The translations under genes and the position numbers were made by a program. The notes under the pieces are model-generated. The model saw nothing but the letters and a program-made list of their open reading frames with translations. It searched no databases and had not been told where the DNA came from. DNA of 64,000 nucleotides from Bacteroidota bacterium (lineage in GTDB: Bacteria > Bacteroidota > Bacteroidia > Cytophagales > Cyclobacteriaceae), in assembly GCA_023428695.1 (NCBI GenBank), contig JAEYWY010000024.1, positions 42,309-106,308 on the forward strand, in the 5' to 3' direction. Shown here one piece after another: positions 27,401 through 35,305 of the stretch; positions within the stretch are counted from its first letter, which is position 1, and each line of letters opens with the position of its first letter.

Positions 27401-27734
27401 CAATGGTGCTGATCGCAAACTGCGAATAGTCGTGCAAAATTGCGGCGCGTGCCTCCTGGGCATAGGCCTGAAAAGAAAGGGCATCAAGTTTTAATTCCTC
27501 TTTTAATTCGGTAGCCAGGTCACCCTCCTTGCCGTTGGCGAATTCATCAAGGTAGGCAAGAATACGGTCCTTCATTTCCTGCGTCGCCTTATTGGTGAAG
27601 GTAACGGCCAGAATATGCCGGAAATACTGCGCGCGAAGGCGAAGGGCGAGCTTCAGGTACTCCTTAGCCAGCGTACGGGTTTTGCCCGAACCGGCGGAAC
27701 TTCGATATATGGTGAACGTCTTCGTTGCGGAAAT
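24489..27734 (-). CDS. AddA/RecB-like UvrD-family helicase-nuclease, non-ATG start
   Basis: SF1 helicase with a C-terminal PD-(D/E)XK nuclease, as in AddA/RecB double-strand break repair enzymes. The first ATG in frame (27575) would remove the Walker A box. Reading upstream in the same frame gives ISATKTFTIYRSSAGSGKT, so the P-loop is encoded at about 27676-27705. The frame is closed by TAA at 27747-27749, leaving ATT at 27734 as the best start (1081 aa). Other motifs: AVTFTNKATQEMK, LIDEFQDTSGLQW (Walker B), GDVKQAIYRWRGGD, ISIHKSKGLQF, LLYVALTRAESGL. The nuclease motif is VVIDFKTGEPTKADQKQVADY near the C-terminus. No AddB-like partner lies beside it. Confidence 0.88.
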   Translation of the reverse strand: MSATKTFTIYRSSAGSGKTRTLAKEYLKLALRLRAQYFRHILAVTFTNKATQEMKDRILAYLDEFANGKEGDLATELKEELKLDALSFQAYAQEARAAILHDYSQFAISTIDAFFQKVIRSFTREAGLNGDYRLEIDQDLVLEEVIDNLIDELGTNSELTEWVVEYARENLENDKPWDVRRNLLEFSREIFREEFKVIEDDVATATKAENYFQNLRHNLMKVRMTFLRRLNKDAGDMLEIIRTQPWSIDDLNHGHNSGLPTLLNSLTTARRVGGLPKPGVRALGMAASASVWPKKTSPHRQTILQIAESELAPRLQALIDLLESGITDALSAEVALENLYVFGLIADISRKLREYKHEHNLMLLADAPKFLNRIIEDSETPFVYEKVGSFYRNYLIDEFQDTSGLQWKNFLPLLRNSLDQGYPSLVVGDVKQAIYRWRGGDLNLLHSAVEQDVGNARVDKKSLNANYRSAANVVNFNNAFFTSASAIASVETGHPLASSAYEDVAQLVTKKEDGFVRVHFLQDQPDGENWKEQALKRIPGYLEQLQSVGVPLNQIAILVRRNDEGQEIIRHLLEYRISGSAKPGCKYDIVSGESLRIDSAATISLLEGALKYLLNPEDALARAQLAFEYARITDPDRPLTEVFAVTNAVVFESVLPSEFTRQKALLKKLPLFELTESLIGIFKLGQQKGELAYLQAFQNLVLDFFNRDRNDLGAFLEWWELNKQKKSIPVSGQVDAVQIISIHKSKGLQFRYVLLPFCSWMLDHDSFKAPQLWVKSDHELFRNAGYLPVKYNSTLDRTHFRTFYEEERIRTYLDNLNLLYVALTRAESGLTLFAPHPANKGGKKTVAGLLYSAIENSLQLLEKLNKNEGTLSIGEIAHSRTEKTETPNTVPLQTYSVSSWREKLVIRKSAPGFFESDDDRREKINYGIHLHAVLSRIRHEGEIESVLADLEMSGSVTSSARTDLAHRLNTLMENEKVRSWFSGDWDVRTEVPILLPGGTESRVDRLLISGRKAVVIDFKTGEPTKADQKQVADYLETVRRMNFIEPEGYLLYVKTGEIIAVAPSRSRVTKKKDDNQLDLGL

Positions 27735-27829
27735 TCTGTTTGGGAATTAAAGTACAGTGGAATTCTTAACTTCCAAAGACGTCGTGCTCAAATTGGAAAG
27801 TTTCTTTAACTTCATGAACTTGTGATTTT

Positions 27830-30142
27830 ATGCGACGAAGGATTAATATTTGGGCACAGAAGATCGCGTTTTCCTTCCCTGTTCAACTTTTGCTCAACAA
27901 TATCCAGCGAAACGTAGTCCTGCTTTTCTGCTGGATCATCCTTTTTGCGATGGTGACCGGCGCCTTCGGTCGCTACCTGGGCATTCCTTACCTTTTCCTC
28001 GATCCCGAATACCTTAACACCGTAGATTTCCGTGGCTTCTTTATCATCGGACTTGTGCTCGCAGGTTTTGCGACAGCATTTCACATCAGTTGCTACATCA
28101 TCGACGGACACCGCTTCACGTTTGTCGGCACGCTGTCGCGACCGTTCACAAAGTTCGCTTTTAATAACAGCGTCATCCCCATTGCGTTTCTGCTTACGTA
28201 CATCTACCAGGTCGTTGTCTTTCAAATCAACAATGAATACACCACCGGAAAAGGGCTCGCCGCCAATCTTGGTGGTTTACTTGCCGGATACCTGTTGATG
28301 ACAGTGATCTTTTTCATCTATTTTCGACTGACAAACAAAGACATCTTCAAATACGTTGTTTGCCGAATCGATGAGAAGATCAAACAAAACGTCAAGATTA
28401 CGCGTGCCAGCGCAATGAAGAAACTGGACATTGCCAGGAAAAAGCAGGTTCGCGTCGATAATTATCTGGATCTCGACCTCCGTTTCAAACCGGTTGAGGA
28501 AACAAGTTTTTACGACAAGCAGACGATCATCCAGGTCTTCGACCAAAATCACTTCAACCTTGTTATCATCGAGCTGCTGATCATAGGTCTGGTCGTCCTC
28601 CTCGGAATATTTAAGGACTATCCGTTATTCCAACTCCCTGCCGCCGCAAGCTTTATCATCTTCCTCACCATTTTCGTTATGATGGCCGGTGCGTTTTCCT
28701 ACTGGTTCGGAGGTTGGGCCGCAACAGCAGCACTCGTATTGTTCCTGCTCGTAAACTATTTCGTTGGACAGGATTATTTCAGCAAGACGTATAAGGCATT
28801 CGGTCTCAACTACGAAATGCGCCCCGCGGAATATTCGGTCCAGGCCATCAAAGCGCTAAACGACTCCACTACCATCGAATATGATCGCAGGGCGAACCTG
28901 GTTATGCTGGAAAACTGGCGTAGGAAATTCCCGGAACACAGTCCACCGTCGTTGATCTTTGTCTGCGCAAGTGGCGGTGGCAAACGTGCTGCGCTCTGGA
29001 CATTCAATGCGTTGCAGTTTACAGACAGTGTTACACAAGGAAAGCTGTGGGATAACACGATCCTGATTACGGGTGCGTCGGGTGGGCTGATCGGTGCGAG
29101 CTATTTTCGTGAGTTAAAGCTTCGTGAAAAACTCGGGGAAAACCGAAAACCTTATGCGAGCAGTCACCGTCAGAAGATCTCGACCGACAATCTGAACCCG
29201 TTGATTTTTAGCCTGCTTGCAAACGACCTGTTCGTCGGATTCACAAAATTCGAATACTCGGGAGATAGTTACTACAAGGACCGAAGTTACACGTTTGAGG
29301 AACAGCTGAATCAAATCACGGAGGGGCTGATGGACAAACCGATATCAGCGTACGACAGCCTCGAACTCAACGGCGAAATTCCGATGATGATCCTGACACC
29401 GACTATCGTCAATGACGGCAGGCGCCTCTACATTGCATCCCGACCGGTAACGTTTATGAACTACGATATAGCCAACTATCCCGAATATCCCTTGTTCAAG
29501 GTAGGTGGCGTCGATTTTCAGCGACTCTTCAGTGAACAGGGCGCGAAGAACCTGCGTTTCCTTTCGGCATTGCGCATGAGCGCAACGTTCCCTTACATCA
29601 CACCAAATACAACACTTCCGACCAATCCGCCAATTTCGATCATGGATGCCGGGATTTCGGACAACTTCGGATTAAGTGACGCCGTTCGATTTATGTATGC
29701 CTATCGCGAATGGATAGAGGAGAATACATCCGGAGTAATCTTCATTTCGATCCGCGACTCTCCCAAACTCAATACGATAGCGCCCGCGGTGAAACCGAAT
29801 CTGATTGATGGACTGACTCAACCGATCAGCACCGTCTACAATAATTTCGAAAACTTTCAGGATATCAATAGTGATATGGCGATCAGCTATGCACGCAGTT
29901 GGTTCAAGGGAAAGATCGATCGTGTCGACATACAATACCTTGCCGAGAACTACGGTCCTATCATGAGCAAGCTCGATAGCTTACGCCAAAATAACGCAAG
30001 GGCATCCCTGAGCTGGAGGCTGACAACGCGCGAAAAGCAGAACATTGTCAACGCAATATTCTCTTCCCAGAATCAGGAACAAATTCGAAGGTTACAGACG
30101 TTGCTGCAGGCCGAAACGACGGTCGTTCTTAACAGTAATTGA
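27830..30142 (+). CDS. Membrane-anchored patatin-like phospholipase
   Basis: Length 770 aa. The first 320 or so residues hold several membrane helices (LLFCWIILFAMVTGAFG; FIIGLVLAGFATAF; LLTYIYQVVVFQI; LIIGLVVLLGI; IIFLTIFVMMAGAFSYWFG). The rest is a patatin domain: oxyanion loop GGGKRAALW near 381, nucleophile elbow GASGG near 413, and the Asp of the dyad in DAGISDN near 605. Patatins are Ser-Asp lipid acyl hydrolases; the active site should lie at the membrane surface. ATG at 27830, divergent from the addA-like gene. Substrate and role are unknown; no secretion or defence partner genes are adjacent. Confidence 0.87.
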   Translation: MRRRINIWAQKIAFSFPVQLLLNNIQRNVVLLFCWIILFAMVTGAFGRYLGIPYLFLDPEYLNTVDFRGFFIIGLVLAGFATAFHISCYIIDGHRFTFVGTLSRPFTKFAFNNSVIPIAFLLTYIYQVVVFQINNEYTTGKGLAANLGGLLAGYLLMTVIFFIYFRLTNKDIFKYVVCRIDEKIKQNVKITRASAMKKLDIARKKQVRVDNYLDLDLRFKPVEETSFYDKQTIIQVFDQNHFNLVIIELLIIGLVVLLGIFKDYPLFQLPAAASFIIFLTIFVMMAGAFSYWFGGWAATAALVLFLLVNYFVGQDYFSKTYKAFGLNYEMRPAEYSVQAIKALNDSTTIEYDRRANLVMLENWRRKFPEHSPPSLIFVCASGGGKRAALWTFNALQFTDSVTQGKLWDNTILITGASGGLIGASYFRELKLREKLGENRKPYASSHRQKISTDNLNPLIFSLLANDLFVGFTKFEYSGDSYYKDRSYTFEEQLNQITEGLMDKPISAYDSLELNGEIPMMILTPTIVNDGRRLYIASRPVTFMNYDIANYPEYPLFKVGGVDFQRLFSEQGAKNLRFLSALRMSATFPYITPNTTLPTNPPISIMDAGISDNFGLSDAVRFMYAYREWIEENTSGVIFISIRDSPKLNTIAPAVKPNLIDGLTQPISTVYNNFENFQDINSDMAISYARSWFKGKIDRVDIQYLAENYGPIMSKLDSLRQNNARASLSWRLTTREKQNIVNAIFSSQNQEQIRRLQTLLQAETTVVLNSN

Positions 30143-30184
30143 TTATCACCCACCGTCATTCATTTCCCTTCTTATCTTTGCACG

Positions 30185-32107
30185 ATGAATGCGCACGAAC
30201 AGTTGCTGAAAACGCTTCAACTCATCCAAATGGAGCGTCAGGCGGATCTTGAATACTATCGCCAGAAGGTGCTGCTTCGTTCGCTTCATGAGCGCACGCA
30301 GGAAGGTACAACCTGGTACCCCGTAAAACTCAAACGGGATTACATCGGAACCGGCGAACGCCTCATTCTTGAACTGGAGCGAACCGCGCATTTGGATCAG
30401 CCACACACGTTTCAAAGTGGTAAGTCAGTAAGTCTCTTCTCCAACGCATCCGGAAATCCCGAAAAAGATCACGTGAACGCTGTTGTCAATTACGTTCGTG
30501 ACAACGTGATGGTCATTACATTGAATGGCGACGAGTTGCCGGACTGGATTGAAGACGGCTTGCTTGGTGTAGATGTGATGTTTGATGAGATGAGCTATCG
30601 CGAAATGGAGTATGCGTTGAAGGAAGTACTCCAGGCTGATGGCAATCGCGTTGCCGCGTTTCGGGATCTCTTTCTTGGCGATCGCGCAAGTGAACTAAAA
30701 AAGGAAGTACACCTTCAACCTGATGTAGTATCCGAATTGAATGACAGTCAGGGCAAAGCACTCGAACACGTACTGCAGACAAACGACGTCGCCTTTATTC
30801 ATGGCCCTCCCGGTACCGGAAAAACGACTACGCTTGTGTACGCCATTTACGAAACTATCCGGCGCGAAAAGCAGGTTCTCGTATGCGCCCCAAGTAATGC
30901 TGCCGTTGACTTGCTTGCCGACAAACTTGAAGAGAAAGGGCTGCAGGTACTTCGCATCGGACATCCTGCACGCGTCACTGAACAAAGTCTCAGCAAGACA
31001 CTCGACGCGCGAATAGCAGCCCATCTCCATTACCAGGAATTGCGCGACCTCCGGAAAAAGATGGAGCAGGTTCGCGCCAACGCCTTTAAATTCAAACGGA
31101 AGTTTGGTTATCACGAGCGCGAGCAACGCAAGATGTTATTGCAGGAGGCGAAGCTACTCAAGTCAGATGCGGATGCCCTTGAGTTCTATATCATCAATGA
31201 CCTGCTGCAGAAATCCCAGGTTATTTGTGCGACCCTCGTAGGTAGTTCACACCCCGTACTTCGCGGAAAAAAATTCGGCACCGCATTCATCGACGAGGCC
31301 GCCCAGGCGTTAGAGCCTGCGACGTGGATTCCGCTGCTTCGGTGTGAACGCGTGATCCTGGCAGGCGATCACTTTCAACTACCCCCAACGATCAAGTCCG
31401 CCGATGCCGCACGTCAGGGACTTTCACGTACATTGTTCGAGAAAGGTATCGAAAGACACAAGAAGCGCTCATTTATGCTGACAGTGCAGTATCGTATGCA
31501 CGAAGACATCATGAGTTTTCCATCGCGATACTTTTATGGTAACAATTTGAGTGCGCACGAGTCGGTACGAAACCATACGCTTCCGGTCAGTACACAACCG
31601 ATGGAGTTCATCGATACCGCAGGATGTGGATTCGAAGAAATCCAGGACCCCGAAACACTTAGTCGTTCTAATCCAGAAGAAGCGCATCTTGTAATTCGCG
31701 TCGTCGAAGACCTGATTAACGAAATCGAAATCGAACGATGGACTGAATCCGGCTTCACCATGGCCGTCATTACACCCTATCGCTCACAGGTTGACGAGTT
31801 AAAGAAACTGGAAGAAGCTTCATCCGTTATAGAGCCCATCCGAAAAAAAATATCCATCGACACCGTTGATGCTTTTCAGGGTCAGGAGCGTGATATAATT
31901 GTCATCAGCTTTGTACGAAGCAACAACAACGGCGAAGTCGGCTTTCTCAGCGACATACGCCGTACAAATGTGGCGATGACGCGTGCGAGAAAAAAGCTTA
32001 TTCTGATTGGTGACAGCGCGACACTGGGCTCTCACCCTTTTTATCTCGAGCTACTCGATTTTATTCAGGCACGGCAGTTTTACAAGAGCGCGTTTGAATT
32101 GCAATAG
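30185..32107 (+). CDS. SF1B helicase of the SMUBP-2/UPF1 type
   Basis: Length 640 aa. An N-terminal beta-barrel region (about 1-180) precedes the RecA-like cores: Walker A GPPGTGKTT near 207-215, the CAPSNAAVDLL motif Ia, DEAAQALEPATW (Walker B, DEAA type) near 368, GDHFQLPPT (motif III), LTVQYRMHEDI (motif IV), VDAFQGQERDIIVISFVRSN (motif V) and NVAMTRARKKL (motif VI). This matches the IGHMBP2/SMUBP-2-like helicases that move 5' to 3' on RNA or DNA. The stop is 2 bp before the SMUG2 start, so they form a two-gene operon and a shared role in nucleic-acid repair is a reasonable inference. Confidence 0.93.
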   Translation: MNAHEQLLKTLQLIQMERQADLEYYRQKVLLRSLHERTQEGTTWYPVKLKRDYIGTGERLILELERTAHLDQPHTFQSGKSVSLFSNASGNPEKDHVNAVVNYVRDNVMVITLNGDELPDWIEDGLLGVDVMFDEMSYREMEYALKEVLQADGNRVAAFRDLFLGDRASELKKEVHLQPDVVSELNDSQGKALEHVLQTNDVAFIHGPPGTGKTTTLVYAIYETIRREKQVLVCAPSNAAVDLLADKLEEKGLQVLRIGHPARVTEQSLSKTLDARIAAHLHYQELRDLRKKMEQVRANAFKFKRKFGYHEREQRKMLLQEAKLLKSDADALEFYIINDLLQKSQVICATLVGSSHPVLRGKKFGTAFIDEAAQALEPATWIPLLRCERVILAGDHFQLPPTIKSADAARQGLSRTLFEKGIERHKKRSFMLTVQYRMHEDIMSFPSRYFYGNNLSAHESVRNHTLPVSTQPMEFIDTAGCGFEEIQDPETLSRSNPEEAHLVIRVVEDLINEIEIERWTESGFTMAVITPYRSQVDELKKLEEASSVIEPIRKKISIDTVDAFQGQERDIIVISFVRSNNNGEVGFLSDIRRTNVAMTRARKKLILIGDSATLGSHPFYLELLDFIQARQFYKSAFELQ

Positions 32108-32109
32108 CT

Positions 32110-32799
32110 ATGACGTTACCTACGCCAACTGAAACGTTCGCTGCCAAAGTATTGGACTTCTACAGGCAAATTCGTCTGCGCGCAAAACTTCCGCGCGACG
32201 TGGAGGTCATGAATCCATATCGCGACACAGAAACCTTCGCCGTAACACGGTTATTCTATGAACAATACTACAACGACAACAATGAGCGTGAGATCATACT
32301 CGGAATAAACCCGGGGCGATTCGGCGGCGGAATAACGGGAGTGCCATTCACCGATCCAATCAATATCGAAACGCGTTGCGGAATCAAGAACGATTTTCAA
32401 AAGAAACCGGAACTTTCATCAACATTCATTTACATGATGATTGACGTTTTCGGCGGACCGGAACAGTTTTACAATCGTTACTTCATCAGCGCGCTAAGTC
32501 CGTTGGGATTCGTTATGAATGGCAAGAACCTCAATTATTACGACATAAAAGAATTGCACACGGCGGCCGAACCATTCATACTTGAAAGTATAAGGAAGCA
32601 ACTCACATTTGGAATCAGTCGGAAGCGTTGTTTTTGCCTCGGCGAAGGCGAGAACTTCAAATATCTCCAGAAAGTGAATGAACAACAGAACTTCTTCGCC
32701 GAAATAATTCCATTGCCGCATCCGAGATTTATCATGCAGTACAGGCGCAAACAACTTAATGCATACATCGACCGGTATGTCCGGGATCTTCGGAACTAG
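32110..32799 (+). CDS. SMUG2-type uracil-DNA glycosylase family protein (DUF4918)
   Basis: Length 229 aa. The uracil-DNA glycosylase fold motifs resemble SMUG: motif 1 LGINPGRFGGGITGVPFTDP (Asn where family 3 enzymes have it, Gly-Val-Pro-Phe after it) and the C-terminal loop LPHPRFIMQYRR. A SMUG2 enzyme with this organisation is known from Pedobacter. The predicted job is removal of uracil or related damaged bases from DNA. ATG at 32110, 2 bp after the helicase. Its TAG stop overlaps the hrpB stop on the other strand within the palindrome CTAG at 32796-32799. Confidence 0.85.
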   Translation: MTLPTPTETFAAKVLDFYRQIRLRAKLPRDVEVMNPYRDTETFAVTRLFYEQYYNDNNEREIILGINPGRFGGGITGVPFTDPINIETRCGIKNDFQKKPELSSTFIYMMIDVFGGPEQFYNRYFISALSPLGFVMNGKNLNYYDIKELHTAAEPFILESIRKQLTFGISRKRCFCLGEGENFKYLQKVNEQQNFFAEIIPLPHPRFIMQYRRKQLNAYIDRYVRDLRN

Positions 32800-35285
32800 C
32801 TGTTCCTCCGTTTTGCTCCGCGCACTGGCTCGGCCGTCCAGGGATCTTCCGGCCAATGATGTTTCGGATAACGCATACGGAGCTCCTTTCGCACGTCGTG
32901 ATACGTGTTTTCCCAAAAGCTTCGAAGATCCTGCGTAACCTGTACGGGTTTATATCCCGGTGATAACAAGTGCAGCAGTACGCGTGTACGCCCTTCGTTG
33001 ATGGTTGGAGTTTCGAGTAGTCCGAACATTTCCTGAAGTCGCACCTCCACAACCGGAGGCCCGCCATGCTTATCGTAACTGACTTTGATACGCGATCCCG
33101 TTGGAACTTCAATGCGTTCCGGGGCAAGGCGATCCAGTTTACTTTCAAGTTCCCAGGGCAGGATTGAACGAATGATCGCATTCATGTCCAGCTTAGCCAA
33201 TTCAGATTGTTTGCTCACTCCCGACAGAAAGGGCGTCAGCCAGGATTCAAGTTCTGTGAGCAAAAATTCATCGGTAAGCAGTGGCCAGTCTTCCTCCGGT
33301 CTCCAGTGATGCAGACTTAAAATACGAGACTGCAACGCAGCTTTCGTTTCATCATCACCGAGCATACCCAGACCGGTATTTCGAATTTTATCAAGTATGA
33401 CGGGGATTCTATCAGCATCACTTAGCTGGTGATTCGGTTTGCTTTCCAGCAACAGCGGGCCAAGACGTTTTTCGCGGACGCCCACAACCATATCGCGTTC
33501 GTCATCCCATTTGACGACGTTTTTTTCGATGGCGTTAGCCGCGAGGTCTTTCATGTCAACCGGCGCAGCGAGAAAAGCTTTACCTTCCTTTGTACCTGCA
33601 TCAAGTTGAGCAACGCATATCCATTCATCCCGCGTAAGCGGATCGCCCTGCGGAAGGCTTACCATTCTGCCGTTCCAGAGTTTATAACGTTCACCATGAC
33701 GCACCTGCTGTTGCGCGATTCGCTCGGGATACGCCGCCCACAAAAGTCTCCCGATACGCGTGTCAACGGGTGGAGTATCATCCGCCTTGACGGAAAGCAT
33801 GCGACGCCAATTCATCGCTAGGCGTTCCACGCGTTCGAGCGTATTGCGTTCACCGGAAGATCTTTCCTTCCGTCGCCAGCGCCGGAGCGCTTCAACACGC
33901 AGCGTGAGATCAGCACCAGCGTCACGATCAAGGGGATCACGTTCCTCCAGTAATGCCGCGACATCAGCGGCAAGCGCAAGCAAACCAGTTGCAGATTCCT
34001 CCCGTGCTATTAACAACATGTGCGCTATACGCGGATGCGTCGGGAAAGAGAGCATCTGCCTGCCACGTGGAGTAATTCCGGATTCATCGGCGGCTTCAAG
34101 TTGGATAAGCAGATCCTTCGCCTGATTGAATGCGCCCGGCGGCGGAGGTGTTATCCATTTAAGCTGGTTTGGATCGTTAACGCCCCATTGCAATAACTCC
34201 AGAACAAGTGAGGCGAGGTCCGCTTCCAGAATTTCCGGCTTGCGTTTTTCCTGAAGAAAGTGATGCGCATTTTGCGTCCAGAGGCGAAAACAGACTCCGG
34301 GTCCGAGGCGCCCCGCCCTGCCAGTGCGTTGTTCGGCCGCATCTTTTGATACCGATACCGTTTCAAGTCGTGTGAGGCCACTGCGCGGATCAAATCGTGG
34401 TATACGCGCCAAACCAGAATCAATGACAACCTTAATACCTTCGATGGTAAGCGATGTTTCGGCTATGGAAGTGGCGAGAACTACTTTTCGCTGACCGTCA
34501 CGACGAAGAAGAATGGCCTCCTTTTGTTTTTCGAATGAGAGATCACCATACAACGGATAGAGTACAGCCGAAATCCCGACATCCTCAAGTTCCTGCTGTA
34601 CACGTCTGATTTCACCTGCACCGGGAAGAAAAACCAGAATATCGCCTTCTTCTTCCGCAATTGCCTTTCTTATTGCAGGAGCAACCCGCTGGATCGGAAA
34701 ATCTTTGCGATCGGTCTGCTCATAACGCACAGTAACCGGATACTGCCTGCCTTGTGATGCCACAACGGGTGCGTTATTCAACAGCAACGACAATTCGGGT
34801 ACATCCAGTGTTGCCGACATAATCAGTATGCGCAGATCCGGCCTTAACAATTGCTGCGATTGCAACGTAAGCGCCAGGGCCAGATCGGCATTCAGGCTTC
34901 GTTCGTGAAATTCATCAAAGATGATTAGTGCGGCATCTTCAAGTCCGGCGTCGTGCTGCAACATCCGGGTGAGTATACCTTCGGTTACAACTTCAACTTT
35001 TGTTTTCGATCCCGCCCTCGATTCGAATCTTACCCGATATCCTATGCGCTCACCGCAGTCTTCGTTAATCAAATCCGCCATCCGTTCTGCAACCGCCTTT
35101 GCAGCGAGCCGACGCGGTTCAAGCATGATAATTTTTTTCCCGGACAGCCACGATTCGTCCATCAGTTGTAAGGGAACAATCGTTGACTTTCCTGCACCGG
35201 GAGGTGCCTGCAGGATCACGACCGGATGAGACGCGAGACAATTCTTTAATTCGGGAACAACATCAAGAACCGGGTAATCTGTCAT
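32796..35285 (-). CDS. hrpB: ATP-dependent RNA helicase HrpB
   Basis: DExH-box helicase of 829 aa from ATG at 35285 (MTDYPVLDVVPEL); a start at 35339 is possible but adds 18 residues with no family support. Walker A APPGAGKST at about 25-33, DEFHERSLNADLAL near 122, SATLD, and the motif VI-type QRTGRAGRLGPG. HA2 and OB-like domains follow, and the C-terminal HrpB domain ends HHWPEDPWTAEPVRGAKRR, which is diagnostic. Found in many bacteria; its cellular role is poorly defined. Convergent with the SMUG2 gene, sharing 4 bp; the ceramidase-like gene lies 20 bp upstream on the same strand. Confidence 0.94.
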   Translation of the reverse strand: MTDYPVLDVVPELKNCLASHPVVILQAPPGAGKSTIVPLQLMDESWLSGKKIIMLEPRRLAAKAVAERMADLINEDCGERIGYRVRFESRAGSKTKVEVVTEGILTRMLQHDAGLEDAALIIFDEFHERSLNADLALALTLQSQQLLRPDLRILIMSATLDVPELSLLLNNAPVVASQGRQYPVTVRYEQTDRKDFPIQRVAPAIRKAIAEEEGDILVFLPGAGEIRRVQQELEDVGISAVLYPLYGDLSFEKQKEAILLRRDGQRKVVLATSIAETSLTIEGIKVVIDSGLARIPRFDPRSGLTRLETVSVSKDAAEQRTGRAGRLGPGVCFRLWTQNAHHFLQEKRKPEILEADLASLVLELLQWGVNDPNQLKWITPPPPGAFNQAKDLLIQLEAADESGITPRGRQMLSFPTHPRIAHMLLIAREESATGLLALAADVAALLEERDPLDRDAGADLTLRVEALRRWRRKERSSGERNTLERVERLAMNWRRMLSVKADDTPPVDTRIGRLLWAAYPERIAQQQVRHGERYKLWNGRMVSLPQGDPLTRDEWICVAQLDAGTKEGKAFLAAPVDMKDLAANAIEKNVVKWDDERDMVVGVREKRLGPLLLESKPNHQLSDADRIPVILDKIRNTGLGMLGDDETKAALQSRILSLHHWRPEEDWPLLTDEFLLTELESWLTPFLSGVSKQSELAKLDMNAIIRSILPWELESKLDRLAPERIEVPTGSRIKVSYDKHGGPPVVEVRLQEMFGLLETPTINEGRTRVLLHLLSPGYKPVQVTQDLRSFWENTYHDVRKELRMRYPKHHWPEDPWTAEPVRGAKRRNS

Positions 35286-35305
35286 AGCCGTCGAACTGTT
35301 TGCAA

